This document shows, piece by piece, positions 10,901 through 20,295 of a stretch of DNA of 64,000 nucleotides. The notes under the pieces were generated by a model that worked only from the letters and a program-made list of their open reading frames with translations, ran no database searches and was not told the origin of the DNA. Source of the stretch: Saxidomus purpurata (taxonomy: Eukaryota; Mollusca; Bivalvia; Venerida; Veneridae); contig JAFMSR010000017.1 of NCBI GenBank assembly GCA_022818135.1, positions 630,002 through 694,001 on the forward strand. Reading direction: 5' to 3'. Each line of letters opens with the position of its first letter. Position 1 is the stretch's first letter. Position numbers and translations under genes: made by a program.

Positions 10901-12127
10901 CAACCCAAAGCACATTACGTTAAATTCAAAAAGACCTCTAAATGTTGTAAAAGCTGTTTTTTCTTTGTCCATTTCGTCAATTGGTATTTGCCAAAACCCT
11001 GACCGGCAATCAAGAGTTGTAAAATATTTGGCTTCCCCTAAGAGGGCTAATATATCATCAATGTGTGGGAGGGGATAAGATGAGGGTTTGGTAACCTTGT
11101 TCAACTTTCTAAAGTCAACACAAAACCTTTTACTTTTGTCATTTTTCTTTTGCACTAATACTACAGGGCTTGCATAGGGACTGTGAGATGGTCTGATTAC
11201 TTTAGCCTGTAACATTTCGTCTATCGCATCGTTCATAGTTTTCCTGTCATTTAAGGGCACCCTATATGGTCTTTGTTTGACGGGATCATGCTCTATGGTA
11301 GGAATTTTCATCGTTACTGTATCGGTTTGCGACAGTTCTGCATCGTTATTTGCAAAGACATCTTTATGATTTTGAACTAAATTTTCGACATACTTGAAAT
11401 GTTCCTTAGGCGCTACAATTTCCTGTTTGTTCAAAGGAGAGTGTTTTGTATTAATGTTTGTAGATGTATTGCCTTCAGCAACCGAAGCTATGCATTTTTC
11501 GTCAATTTGCTCAATTTTTGCAATTGCACAATTCTTTTTTAACCTAATTGTCCTATTTGTAGAATTTACTAACATAACAGGTAACCTACGACTTTTCTGT
11601 AGTTTAGATACTGAATTAGCTACCATGAGGCCAGGTTCATTGCTAAGTTGTCCAGTCTCGATACTTCTTAACTCATAAGTTTTTGAGTGTTTAAGTTTAT
11701 CTTTTCTGTTAAGTTGACCGTTACATAACTGTACAGTTTGAGGTTTGATAATAGTATCTTCTTGTAATCTAACTATTGTGGCTATATGAATGTCTTCTTC
11801 AAGAGAAACATATGTGTTTTTCACTCTTAAGCATCCGAGATCAAAGTATATGCGAACCCCGTTTTGTGTCAACCAGTCACGACCCAATATAGCCTTTCTG
11901 TTCATTCTTGAGACGACATAAAATTTATGCGAGAGTTTTACTCCACCCATTCTAAAAGTTAAATCAATATATCCATCTACAATAAGGGAATTACCGTCTA
12001 CGGACTGTAAAGAAACATTATGATTTCTCATTAACCTTGGTTTCCTTTTAAGTGAGTTAAATGTATGCCGACTAATCAAAGAGACTTCCGCCCCTGAGTC
12101 AACAAGTGTTCTAATTTTTTTGCCTTC
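7943..12127 (-). CDS. pol: Pol polyprotein (protease, RT, RNase H, integrase)
   Basis: Long open frame of about 1,390 codons. Residue numbers here count from the TTG at 12079. The protease active site D-S-G-A lies just upstream (12100-12089), with the ILGRDWL motif at 64-70. Reverse transcriptase has YLDD at 417-420. RNase H shows D565, E611 and D638. Integrase has an HHCC finger (H824, H829, C859, C862) and a D890, D950, E986 triad with 35 residues between the last two, then a GPY/F-like module. The last ~200 residues are a polar, acidic, serine-rich tail of unknown role. The frame begins after an in-frame TAG (12130-12128). The -1 frame coming from gag ends at a stop (12113-12111) across an A7 run (12115-12121), so the gag-pol junction is broken or uses a second recoding event. 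Confidence 0.93.
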   Translation of the reverse strand, partial: EGKKIRTLVDSGAEVSLISRHTFNSLKRKPRLMRNHNVSLQSVDGNSLIVDGYIDLTFRMGGVKLSHKFYVVSRMNRKAILGRDWLTQNGVRIYFDLGCLRVKNTYVSLEEDIHIATIVRLQEDTIIKPQTVQLCNGQLNRKDKLKHSKTYELRSIETGQLSNEPGLMVANSVSKLQKSRRLPVMLVNSTNRTIRLKKNCAIAKIEQIDEKCIASVAEGNTSTNINTKHSPLNKQEIVAPKEHFKYVENLVQNHKDVFANNDAELSQTDTVTMKIPTIEHDPVKQRPYRVPLNDRKTMNDAIDEMLQAKVIRPSHSPYASPVVLVQKKNDKSKRFCVDFRKLNKVTKPSSYPLPHIDDILALLGEAKYFTTLDCRSGFWQIPIDEMDKEKTAFTTFRGLFEFNVMCFGLVNAPGVFQELMAKVLDGLQFAVAYLDDILVFSKTLEEHRRHLSIIFQRLRDHKLKLKLKKCQFLQPKTEYLGFVIDENGVRPNLDKVKAIRSLPIPKNVRDVRRILGASSFYRRFIPSFSEIAEPLINLTRKRSPFIWSNECQKSFDTIKSQLTAVPFLSYPDPNKPYMLYTDASMNHVAACLSQACDSPQSDGYQQRPIYFLSHKLSDTQKKWSTIEKEAFSIHYALQKLDHYLHGAEFTIYSDHKPLKALLNSPMQNKKIQLWALSISGYNCKIEYLPGKANVIADFFSRPPESESIQTETDTEYEPEIHNSTYKITDKVVNTVKSINVINSNDLDPKQVANKQYEMQESLVDPVAGFAELDMKSEQDKDTALVQIKMQLKHGDPRKSDLKKFLEIEEVLYYISSPDEEPVMRLYVPDHLKSLVIKQYHDNNGHPGSQRMFATIKTKYYWPNMFKDFHHYVSTCVDCQARNLTKVKAPLRETNIAPFPFAIVSIDVCGPYERTLSGNRYIICFIDMFSGFPEAFPAPDKSTNTIIDLLLNEIYPRYGCPLQIIHDRGTEFTSSAFKEVLKELNIDNVTCTAYHPESNAKQERMHRVLHDILAKRIQGNTREWDVHLNMSLAGIRHNVTSSSKFSPYYLVYNRDPILPIDNLLKPRAKYHGEQYHKIVLQEQHRSFLLAYRHLKHSKRKHKAQTDKKAKDIKFEINDPVYYKNYQRKNKLEDRWRSHFRILEQKGPVTYLIKNQLNNSVVQVHADQIRLANITEWPDRKVVPGYPRRRANFVVPPVETSSSYDESEASGAENAHNNRNIKMPKVTNRVRHEREDTSSEDDIPLAQLRKHLRDKSRDENYLNNSAETTEESNKQIFPNTDQLDEQTNYLERQSNTESVDSQSIPSDGADDMETESLSNVSETDNKSDMLINAVNKKSDTVVAVSAGITPPYQTADTVTDAVGTQYSYPECEKQKCLQLILESNSKLMHSLMQQIF

Positions 12128-12226
12128 CTAATCTAATTGTACAAGAATTGGGATTACCAGCTAACGCTATACAAAATGTTGATATACCAGTTTTCCTATC
12201 ATCGACTTCCTTATGAGAGGAACGTT

Positions 12227-13186
12227 TTAGTTTAAAGGCCTGAAGTTGTTTGTCCTAACTTTTGGTGGACTCCTACATTCAGTTTTGTAATGTCCTAAAA
12301 TGCCGCAGTTATAGCATGTAATTTTTCTTTTCCAATCATTATTTGCTCGAGGCCCGTTATTATGTGAATTCATCCGTGCACTGTTTTCTAAAGTTACCGC
12401 GTGAATATGTGCTTGACGTGTTCTGCACTCCCTGACATTATGACCTAGCCTTTGACAGTATTGACATTGCCTCTTAGGCCTTACATGATCTACTTCCATA
12501 GGTTCATGCCTACTTCTATTTTGAGGTATACGTGAGTCATTTTGATAGCTGTTTGATTGGCCGAACCTTAAATTGAACCTAGTTCTCAAATTTTGTTCTT
12601 GTGTAGCTGAAGTTACAGCAGCTTGTAAGGTAACAGGATTATCTCTCATAACTTTCATTTTTAAGAAATTCTCTGACAACCCATCGACAAAGTAACCAAT
12701 TAATTGCCTTTCAATTACTGCTAAATTTGCAGCTTGATTTTGACCTTGATTATGACCTTCAAAAGCATCCTCAGCTAATGTTAACAATCTCTCCACATAA
12801 GCGTGCACATTTTCGCCAGGTTTTTGTTTTACATTTCTTAGCAAATATGAAGCATGTTGTGGATCATGAACTTCTGAAAACCTAGTTGAGAGAGCACCTT
12901 TTAGAGCAGCCCAAGTACACTGCTGATTTTCGTTCATATACCTATATATAAAGTCTGACACAGGTCCTGTAGCCGTTTGGTAACATATCATTTTCTTACG
13001 TTCGTCATCTAACCCAGTCAAAAGAGCATATTTTTCTATGGATTTAACCCAACATTTATATTCTTTGGTATTTCCATCAAATTTTGGTACAACTTGCCCT
13101 ACTCCCTGAGTACCTACTGCGGTGGAAACATTTCTTAATTGCGTAGCCAAATCTTGAAAAACTCGTTGAATTTCACCGTCTGTCAT
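12227..13186 (-). CDS. gag: Gag polyprotein
   Basis: 319 residues starting MTDGEIQRVFQDL. It forms the capsid of the retrotransposon particle and binds its RNA in the cytoplasm. An alpha-helical capsid-like region occupies roughly residues 30-200, with FDGNTKEYKCWVKSIEKY near the start, as in Gypsy Gag. Two CCHC zinc knuckles follow, at about 241-254 and 291-304, both C-X2-C-X4-H-X4-C; a basic linker separates them. The ATG at 13186 is the first good start after the leader and lies 129 nt inside the LTR edge. The stop at 12229-12227 directly follows a slippery heptamer, so a fraction of ribosomes should pass into pol. The frame is intact. Family assignment is secure; the clade is not resolved. 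Confidence 0.92.
   Translation of the reverse strand: MTDGEIQRVFQDLATQLRNVSTAVGTQGVGQVVPKFDGNTKEYKCWVKSIEKYALLTGLDDERKKMICYQTATGPVSDFIYRYMNENQQCTWAALKGALSTRFSEVHDPQHASYLLRNVKQKPGENVHAYVERLLTLAEDAFEGHNQGQNQAANLAVIERQLIGYFVDGLSENFLKMKVMRDNPVTLQAAVTSATQEQNLRTRFNLRFGQSNSYQNDSRIPQNRSRHEPMEVDHVRPKRQCQYCQRLGHNVRECRTRQAHIHAVTLENSARMNSHNNGPRANNDWKRKITCYNCGILGHYKTECRSPPKVRTNNFRPLN
12230..12236 (-). promoter_or_regulatory. -1 ribosomal frameshift site at the end of gag
   Basis: Minus-strand heptamer T_TTA_AAC, in the gag frame exactly as X_XXY_YYZ, followed immediately by the gag stop TAA. After a -1 slip the reading frame stays open for about 38 codons into the gag-pol spacer. U_UUA_AAC is one of the most efficient slippery sequences known in retroviruses and coronaviruses. 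I did not establish a downstream stem-loop or pseudoknot. Confidence 0.75.
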
Positions 13187-13227
13187 TTTAATTCATTAAT
13201 AAGCAAACAAAATAGAGTAAACAGTTC

Positions 13228-13236
13228 ACTAACCTT
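13228..13236 (-). promoter_or_regulatory. Candidate splice donor in the retrotransposon leader
   Basis: Minus-strand AAG|GTTAGT, with the intron starting at 13233. It lies between the 5' LTR and the gag ATG (13186), the position expected for a subgenomic env message. Confidence 0.5.
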
Positions 13237-13314
13237 CTTTCCTTGGCGTAGTCGAATCGTATAGTGGTGTTGACCCAGAATTCGTCCTTGGTCTTGCGGC
13301 ACCAAAACGCACGT

Positions 13315-13781
13315 TGTAACGTTATACGGAGGAAATGACTAGTAAAGCACTATTCAAAGTTCAAACATAATTTATTGGTTGTAACGAGCATACAAGTTTT
13401 CACATAGACATTTTTGTCATGAACGCAGTTTCTAACCTAACTTCTAACTGCCCCCATGACAAAATTAACACAGTTTATATAGCAAAGTGAAAGTCATACA
13501 GACTGTTCAGAATTACCTATATTTTCGCCAGTGTTTCCTGGATCGTGTAATAATGTTTTGACAGGGCCGAAATATCCTGGTTGACCAGGTAACGTTTATT
13601 CATGATTTAGACCCTTTGGCTAATAAAGTTTTGACAGCTTTATGGGTACATAATTTTCTCCCAATATTTCGAAATTAATTTACAAATTAAAGTTATCAAT
13701 AAAATGATTTGCATACAAATTTGAAAACGAAATTAGTAAAAATAAAAAGCCAAAATAAAGCTGATCTAGTCATTACGTTAT
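13315..13781 (-). repeat. 5' LTR of the retrotransposon
   Basis: 467 bp, apparently identical to the 3' LTR at 3016-3482. In the sense direction this is the promoter copy, with its TATA-like element at plus-strand 13474-13481. The right edge abuts the target duplication ACTTT at 13782. Confidence 0.95.
13474..13481 (-). promoter_or_regulatory. TATA-like box in the 5' LTR
   Basis: TATATAAA on the minus strand. It lies upstream of the AATAAA signal in the LTR and about 160 nt before the LTR's internal edge, as expected for the U3/R region. The start of transcription is inferred, not seen. Confidence 0.6.
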
Positions 13782-13905
13782 ACTTTGTCATGCATGGAAA
13801 GATTTTAAAATTACATACCACATTGATTAAGCAGATAGAGAGGAGAGGACACAGACTGACACCTCTTTCGGGGGCATTTGTCACTTGTGAGGGACAGCTC
13901 TTGTT
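13782..13905 (-). repeat. Satellite-bearing element A, 5' part
   Basis: Continuation of the element at 2257-3015 on the far side of the LTR retrotransposon. The satellite unit resumes at CTTTGTCATGCATGG exactly where it stopped. It carries the minus-strand 5' end AACAAGAGCTGTCCCTCAC and the sub-terminal repeat (plus-strand TTCGGGGGCAT, 13867-13877). Confidence 0.7.
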
Positions 13906-14205
13906 TACCAATATTGTGTTTGTATAATTTTGTGCTTATTAGGTCCACCACCCTCAGGCAAGTTATATGCGGTACGACCCGTTTTTACCAATATCTTAGT
14001 GCGAGCAGCTTTAAATGTTTTCTAAAATAGTATTAAACTTACAATAATAACCTAGTTGAGTCATTGTCTATACAGATGCAGACCAATCTTGCTTTAATTG
14101 ATTATGCAATCGTATTTTGAACAGAGACGAATATTCATTATTGATATCAAAATTCAATCTTATATGTGTAAAACCAAGATGATGTATTTCAGAAATAATA
14201 TGTAT
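13906..14205. other. Non-coding; short repeat shared with 26013-26078
   Basis: The segment around 13918-13976 (CTTATTAGGTCCACCA and CGGTACGACCC) is the reverse complement of a stretch at 26013-26078 that sits inside satellite-bearing element B. It is a short dispersed repeat that associates with this element family in both places. No gene seen. Confidence 0.45.
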
Positions 14206-14342
14206 TTATGTTTGGTTTATCGTAGAATAACCCGAGTTTGGAGTTTTTATGAGCAAGAATATATCACGAAGGCCGAAGGCCTGAGTGATATATTATTACG
14301 CGTAAGAAGGACAGACGAGGGATATTCTACCATAAACCAACT
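14206..14342. repeat. Foldback element with nested hairpin core (copy 2)
   Basis: Outer arms TTTGGTTTATCGTAGAATA and its near complement close a unit of about 137 bp. Inside, ATATCAC...GTGATAT surrounds CGAAGGCCGAAGGCCTGAG, matching the design of the elements at 1251 and 30062. Confidence 0.65.
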
Positions 14343-16638
14343 TGGATACTTATTATTTTGATTCTAAATTGATTTATTTGAAACAACATTTGAAGAAAAT
14401 GAGAGAACTATTTTCATCGAACGTAATTTACACTTGCGTGAAACGCACCTAGATTTCGCCGTTGAAGTTTTCTCCCGCGAACCCTTCAATGTGACTTTCA
14501 TTCATGAAAGATGTATAGTACGCAGTGTTTCAGATTTTTCATCAACGTAAACTAGTCTATTAAGAAAGAAAAAAACTTTAATAATTTTCGAGTAAATGTA
14601 ATAGGAATTTCATTTTTGGAAATGGTTCAAATTTTCAGGGTACGCAATAACGGTTCAAGTTACGACAAATATAGATAAATGACGTCACAGTTTCTCTTGG
14701 TTAATGACGTCACTTTGTTAACAAAACAATAACAACAAAACAATAAATAAAGTCAGTGTAAATGGTATCGTAACATTAATCAAATTAACTGGACGTGTGG
14801 CATCCATCGGATCCCCCCGCTTTGCCCGAAGTCATCCACAGTATGCCATGTAAGATCCTCTATACGTCGGGTAAATTGATCAGCCGAAATACGACGCGCG
14901 TGCAGCGTCATTCAAGGTCGGTTTATTGCAGAATAACCCAAATGAATTTTGTTCTATATGTATGTAGGTTATTTGGTGGTCGTGTTAGAATACTGAATTT
15001 ATACGAGTTGCCCCAAACATTGGTGTTGTTGTCTATTAGTACCACATACATAGTAGATCTATAAATTGCAGAAGTTGGATTCTTCATAATTTTCAACCAA
15101 TATTTTAAAAGTGTGATGCTTACATATAACAGATAGAGAAAGCCTTCAAAATTCACCAAGTTAACAGCATAGTTCAGAGTCTGTTGTTTGCCACCTAAAT
15201 TATGATTGCAGAATCAAGATTGTTACTTGTCTACTTCTTTACAATTATTACATACCCCATATCTCATACCAATATAATAACAGGATTGGTACTTCAATAG
15301 TATGAAACATTGATAATGTTGTTCTAACTTCAAGTTTGACTTCATCAAATAATGACATTGAATTATGATCTTGCTCATGGACAGCATGCATTGGGTCATG
15401 TAAGCATTTGCGGAAAGACAAAGGAAAATTGCAAGTTACAGATAAACATTATTCAGTCAGACATTGACAACATTTATGAAATGTTTTGTGAAACCACATT
15501 TACAATGTTAAATAACGTTGCTGTCTACATTATTCTTATTTGATTTTGAAATCTAAGCAGAGAGAGAGATAGAGCTTAATTCATACTATATATATATGTA
15601 TAACTTGTGACTTAATGTACCGATTTATGTAATATATGCTAATTGAAGGTTGACTAATTGGTGCATTGGGGTCGGATGTATTTTACAGGTAAACATGCAT
15701 TTGTATAATCTGGCTTTTTAGACTGATTACTATAATCAATAATTTACTTATACGTGGTTTTCTTCGAATGAGCCTAGCTATTGCGGATGTATAGTTAGGA
15801 GTGTTTTCAAAGTATCTATTGGGATTTGCTGTTATAGTTGTAGGCGTGTTACATTCACATGCCATCTAAATATTTTATTGTTGTTTTGATGAGTTAGGAA
15901 GTATGATGGTAGGCGTCCGAACATAAACAATGTGAATGAGGTCGTTTCTACTAAACTCCCATATGAGACCACATCAGACTTATATTTGTAATTTATGACA
16001 CTGAAACATAAGTCACATTTTACCGATTTCATTATACTACTACTTAGATCACAATCTGGGGTCGGAGAGATATACAATTGCATTATCCGTCAATCCGTTG
16101 TCTTGTCATTCCGGGCATAAATCAAAGCGCTGTGAGCGCTGAAGGCCTGGGGCTATAGGTTAACTCCCCGAAAAGCAACTTTTCACCTACGTGTTCTGCG
16201 TTGAATCTTACCTAAAGCGCGGGTCGAAATGTGCAGAGGACGAAATTCAATATATGACACAGAATGAATGATTCACAAATATATGGGTGACAAGGAAGTT
16301 TGTTTTATTATGAAATGTACGTTAAATGAAAAATAATCACATAGTCAACATTATAAAATGTTTAAGCCAGTACAAATAATTCGATCTGCGCTTTGTACAA
16401 CTTCAAGCGATATGATCTGATGATGTGGATCGAAAATTATTGTGTACCAATGACAATACCTTGAAACTTCTATAAACTCTTTATTGCATAATAAGGCCTC
16501 CGGCCCATACACAAGACATATATACATGTACAATAATTGAAATAAAGTGTGAGATATCAGGAAATTTATATGGTGGTCGGCAGTTCCTTATACAATATAT
16601 TCAGCTGAAAGCTAATTTTGATAACTTTTAACAATTTT
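14343..16638. other. Non-coding stretch, no gene seen
   Basis: About 2.3 kb with only short unrelated open frames on both strands, no domain similarity I can recognise and no convincing exon structure. Confidence 0.5.
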
Positions 16639-17460
16639 TCACGTACAAACTGATAAAAACTGTTCTCTTTCCTTACCGGCATAGTATATATACATTGCAA
16701 TATTTCTGATCGTTTTAACATTTTCACTAGACATTAAGTCGTAGAACTTTTGAAGTGAGGCATTTAACGTAAAGTGTTCGGGGACATATGTTGACCTAGT
16801 ATTAGAATACAGCGGGCAAATGAGTACAAAATGGAATTCGTCTTCAATAAGACCTTCACAATATGGGCAATCACGATATTCTCTATCAATTCCATAATGC
16901 CTACCCTTTTCTATCATAAGACTATGCGATGAACATCGAAAATTTGTTATACTTGATCTAAATTTTGCAATATCTATAACCGTAACATACTTCTCTGTTT
17001 TATAAACTGTTTTAAAATTTACGTAGTGACATAGTTTACTACTTTCATTACACCTAGACCTCCACATTTGTACATACTGGTCTTTCAACCTTTCTTCTAA
17101 TTGATATAAAAAGTATTTTGGATATGCAACTTCTTGGCACTCCCATATATAACCAAATCCATTAGTAAATAAACATCTTTTAACATCTGTAACCCAATTC
17201 GTATAGCCCATATTATCATAGTACATTAACATTTCATAACATAATTTTGCGTACCTATTTCTGGGTAAAGTTAACAACCGTATCCAATATTTAATGCAAC
17301 GTTTAATCGAGTATACATTCATTGGGTATCTACCAACGTCCCCCAGAACTGCATCATTGCAAGCACTTCTGTTAGAAGTTAGAAACAGAAATAAACAAAG
17401 CAATACCAGCAATGAAATATAAATACAGTACTGTACAATGTGTATAACAGAGAAAACCAA
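16639..17460 (-). pseudogene. LINE reverse-transcriptase C-terminal fragment
   Basis: An open frame of 273 codons. From about residue 33 on it matches the C-terminal region of a non-LTR retrotransposon ORF2: ACNDAVLGDVGRYP, a conserved helical stretch, FRCSSHSL, a zinc-finger-like CPYCEGLIEDEFHF...C, and the terminal helices. The same landmarks occur in the LINE remnant at 51201-55030. The first ~32 residues are strongly hydrophobic (HIVQYCIYISLLVLLCLFLF) and not part of the LINE pattern, so this is a 5'-truncated copy that by chance reads into unrelated upstream DNA. The endonuclease and RT catalytic domains are absent. Probably a dead fragment, though the frame is intact. Confidence 0.75.
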
Positions 17461-20116
17461 AAATGATTCTGGGTTACCTTGTAGTTGTAATCAGTGAAAC
17501 CGTTCACTGGGCCTCGACATGCAGCGTCCTCGATAAATGGCGGGTGAATTTGATCACGTTAGTTCCTTCTCGGGAATGTACGTAAATTATATCTTTTTTT
17601 AGAGACATTTATTTTTAGGTAAATATATATGTTATCGTTCGTAAAAAAAAATAACATCGGAAATTTGAAAATCAAACTACAAACTCTTATATCGAGCTTC
17701 GTATGTTTTCGTAAATTTACGTAAATATCCGTACTTTTCCGTGATATGCATATGATTATCTTCCGTAATCAGCTAACAGCGCATTAATTTCTAAAACAGA
17801 AAAAATGTGTAATGCAGCCCGTAAGCTATATACCTTCCTGCAGTCGTTTGAAGTTTTATGTACTATTTTTATTTGTAACATGTTCTTATCATATGCGGCA
17901 TTTCAAACAGAAGATTGATCTGGTCTGTCTTGCACTACTTTCGCATAGCGCATGTTTACAGTTGTTATTCGCACATAGCACGGCTAAAATTCTTGCAGGG
18001 TTTGAAATGTGGTATACTAACTTAGGCCTTGGGGACTTTCAGTCCCCAGGCCAGAAATGGTTCTTCTTAGGTAAGACTAGAGATTACAGTCAGCATTGGT
18101 AAGGTATATTTTATACGCGGGAGTAAGGAAATAATGCAAACTTTCCAAACATTTTGTTCGTCAATCTGGAATCGAATCAGCAAAACCCATCCTATATCTT
18201 TTGTCAAATCACAAATCTTAACTATCATCAACCAAGACCTACACTAACACGAAATTATTTAAGTAAAATGTTCAAAAATAATTTCACAATTGTCTGATAA
18301 TCCATCCGCTGATCTGTACAAAAAACAAATGAAATAGGTGTGCTTTATAGCAGTTCTTAATGATTGTTAATTGGGAAATATTTGCAGTAAAAATATAGAA
18401 TTACTTATTCTTTATAAGTCACTCATTTCATTTTTCAGACATATGACCAGAGATAACAGGAATCTAGACAAATACTTTTCTGCCATTTACAGTCAGGTGT
18501 CATAATATTTCAAAGAATCAGGGGAGTACTAAATTATGTTTGTATACTATTTTTTGCAGACATAAACACGAACATATATCCCTTGTGCACAGTTCCATTT
18601 ATCTCGACAGTACATCTTTAAACAATTTGAAAATTAATGTCTGACCAAGGGTTACAAAGACAGCTTCACACATCAGAGGATAACAAGCGACAATGTCACG
18701 ATCCCATTGGCTGACAAAGTCCCTCAGTAGTAGAATCAGCCAATGAGGAAGGTGATTGTTGATGGTGAATGTCATGCTTTTATTCACCGAAAGCTAGATA
18801 GTATTTAGGCTTGAAGGCTATGATCATCCCATATCGCTAACCTAAATCTCATGAAGGAAGACAGTTATTTCACAAATGCATAAAACAAGTTCCCTTATTA
18901 CTGGCTGGGTGGTTTCAGAGGATATGTCGTTCTTAGAGATTTTGATTTAAACAGTATTTATTCAATAAATGCATATACAATATTTCTGTGAAATAACAGT
19001 AAGAATCGAGTAGAAAGCTCTAAGCTTATTCAAGAACTCTCTCCTACGAGTTTTTAATGAATGACGACGAACAACGACATATTACAGACCTCCATTGATC
19101 ACAATAGCTTATCATGGGCATTTAATGTGCTAAACTTGTAGGAAAACTGACGTTGAGCAAATCACGAGAGAGTTCACATAATTATTCAAAATTCTAAAGT
19201 TGGAACAGTGGACATATACTGCTAAATAGACTGGTCCTTATTGCAGCGTTTCTGCTATTCCAACCTGTTGGAGATAGTCGTTAAGTTTCGTCGATATAGT
19301 TCGTAAGTAAATACTTTTTTATTAATCTGAGATCACTTGTTTTAAAATACGTAAGACGTTCTAATGCTTTTAATCCATTGAACAGCATTGTAGAAAATCG
19401 AACATTAACCTATTTATGCCTAGAGTTTTACAATGAACTATTGTGACTTCCAATGTAGGCAAGTCTACTCCTTTAAATATGGCTGTCACTAAAATTTTGT
19501 CGTTTCCTTTGGAGCATATCTAGACATAATTAATGAAAGAATACGTATATTTTGCAGACAATCAAAAGTTGAAGACAGCGTACGAGATTGATTGAAATGT
19601 AAAGGAATAACTTTCTATTTGTCAGTATTGACGTAAATACAGAATATTGTATAAATCCACTCGTGTCAATTGTTGTCATTGTGTTTTCTCGCAATGTAAG
19701 CCAAGGTAATAACTACAAAGAATCTTTGTGAGCAAAGTGCACGAATTCGATTTTGTTATATTTCGTTTGTTTACTGTATCGTGTATGTAAACTGTTATTC
19801 ATATTATTCAAATGCTTTAATTGTATTAATGCATATGTCTTACAAAACAAAGATATATATATCAACGCAATAGAGAATGAAAAAACAACAAAAAAATCCT
19901 ACCGACGAATCAGTACTCTTAAAGAACGATATACAATATAATACATGAAAGTTTTTGCTTCATAACTCATTTCTGTCATCCGTAAGAATGTGTACAATAC
20001 TTTACCTTTTAGTATTTCCAGTAAGGAAGTAGACATTACGATAATGTTCTAAATGAGATATGTATTAAATAATTACACTTTGTGTCTGTGTAATGAATAT
20101 CTAATTTGACAGAATT
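17461..20116. other. Non-coding stretch, no gene seen
   Basis: Only short open frames. A small perfect stem (GGCCTTGGGGACTTTCAGTC with its complement) lies near 18025-18052. Nothing else that I can support. Confidence 0.5.
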
Positions 20117-20295
20117 CAAAACGGACACACATAAGGACAAACCAATAAACGGACAAGCATCAGGACAGACCAATAAACGGACAAAAATGAGGATAAACCA
20201 AAAATGGTAAAACATTAGGACAAACAATAAACGGACAAACATTAGGACAAACAATAAACGGGCAAACATTAGGACAAACATCAGTACAAACCAAT
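20117..20295. repeat. Minisatellite, unit about 27 bp
   Basis: Six to seven imperfect copies built on ACATTAGGACAAACAATAAA followed by CGGACAA. The minus-strand open frame across it is only the repeat read as valine/leucine/phenylalanine-rich codons. Confidence 0.75.

Larger units (their letters stand above)
3016..13781 (-). mobile_element. Complete Ty3/Gypsy-type LTR retrotransposon with env
   Basis: A 10,766-bp element read on the minus strand. It has 467-bp LTRs (3016-3482 and 13315-13781) that appear identical base for base, flanked by the direct repeat ACTTT (3011-3015 and 13782-13786). Order in sense direction: 5' LTR, leader, gag (13186-12227), pol (to 7943), env (7613-5565), an extra ORF (5306-4854), a non-coding tandem-repeat region, then a purine-rich stretch and the 3' LTR. 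A TGG that could start a tRNA primer-binding site lies 11 nt inside the 5' LTR edge (minus strand, 13304); I do not assign the tRNA. Identical LTRs and long open frames indicate a very recent insertion. The gene order and F-type env place it with errantivirus-like, vertebrate-retrovirus-like Gypsy elements. Confidence 0.95.

Noticed and set aside
16639..17460. Host membrane protein with an N-terminal anchor
   Set aside because: The hydrophobic start is simply fused in frame to a LINE ORF2 tail that is recognisable by its zinc-finger-like motif.
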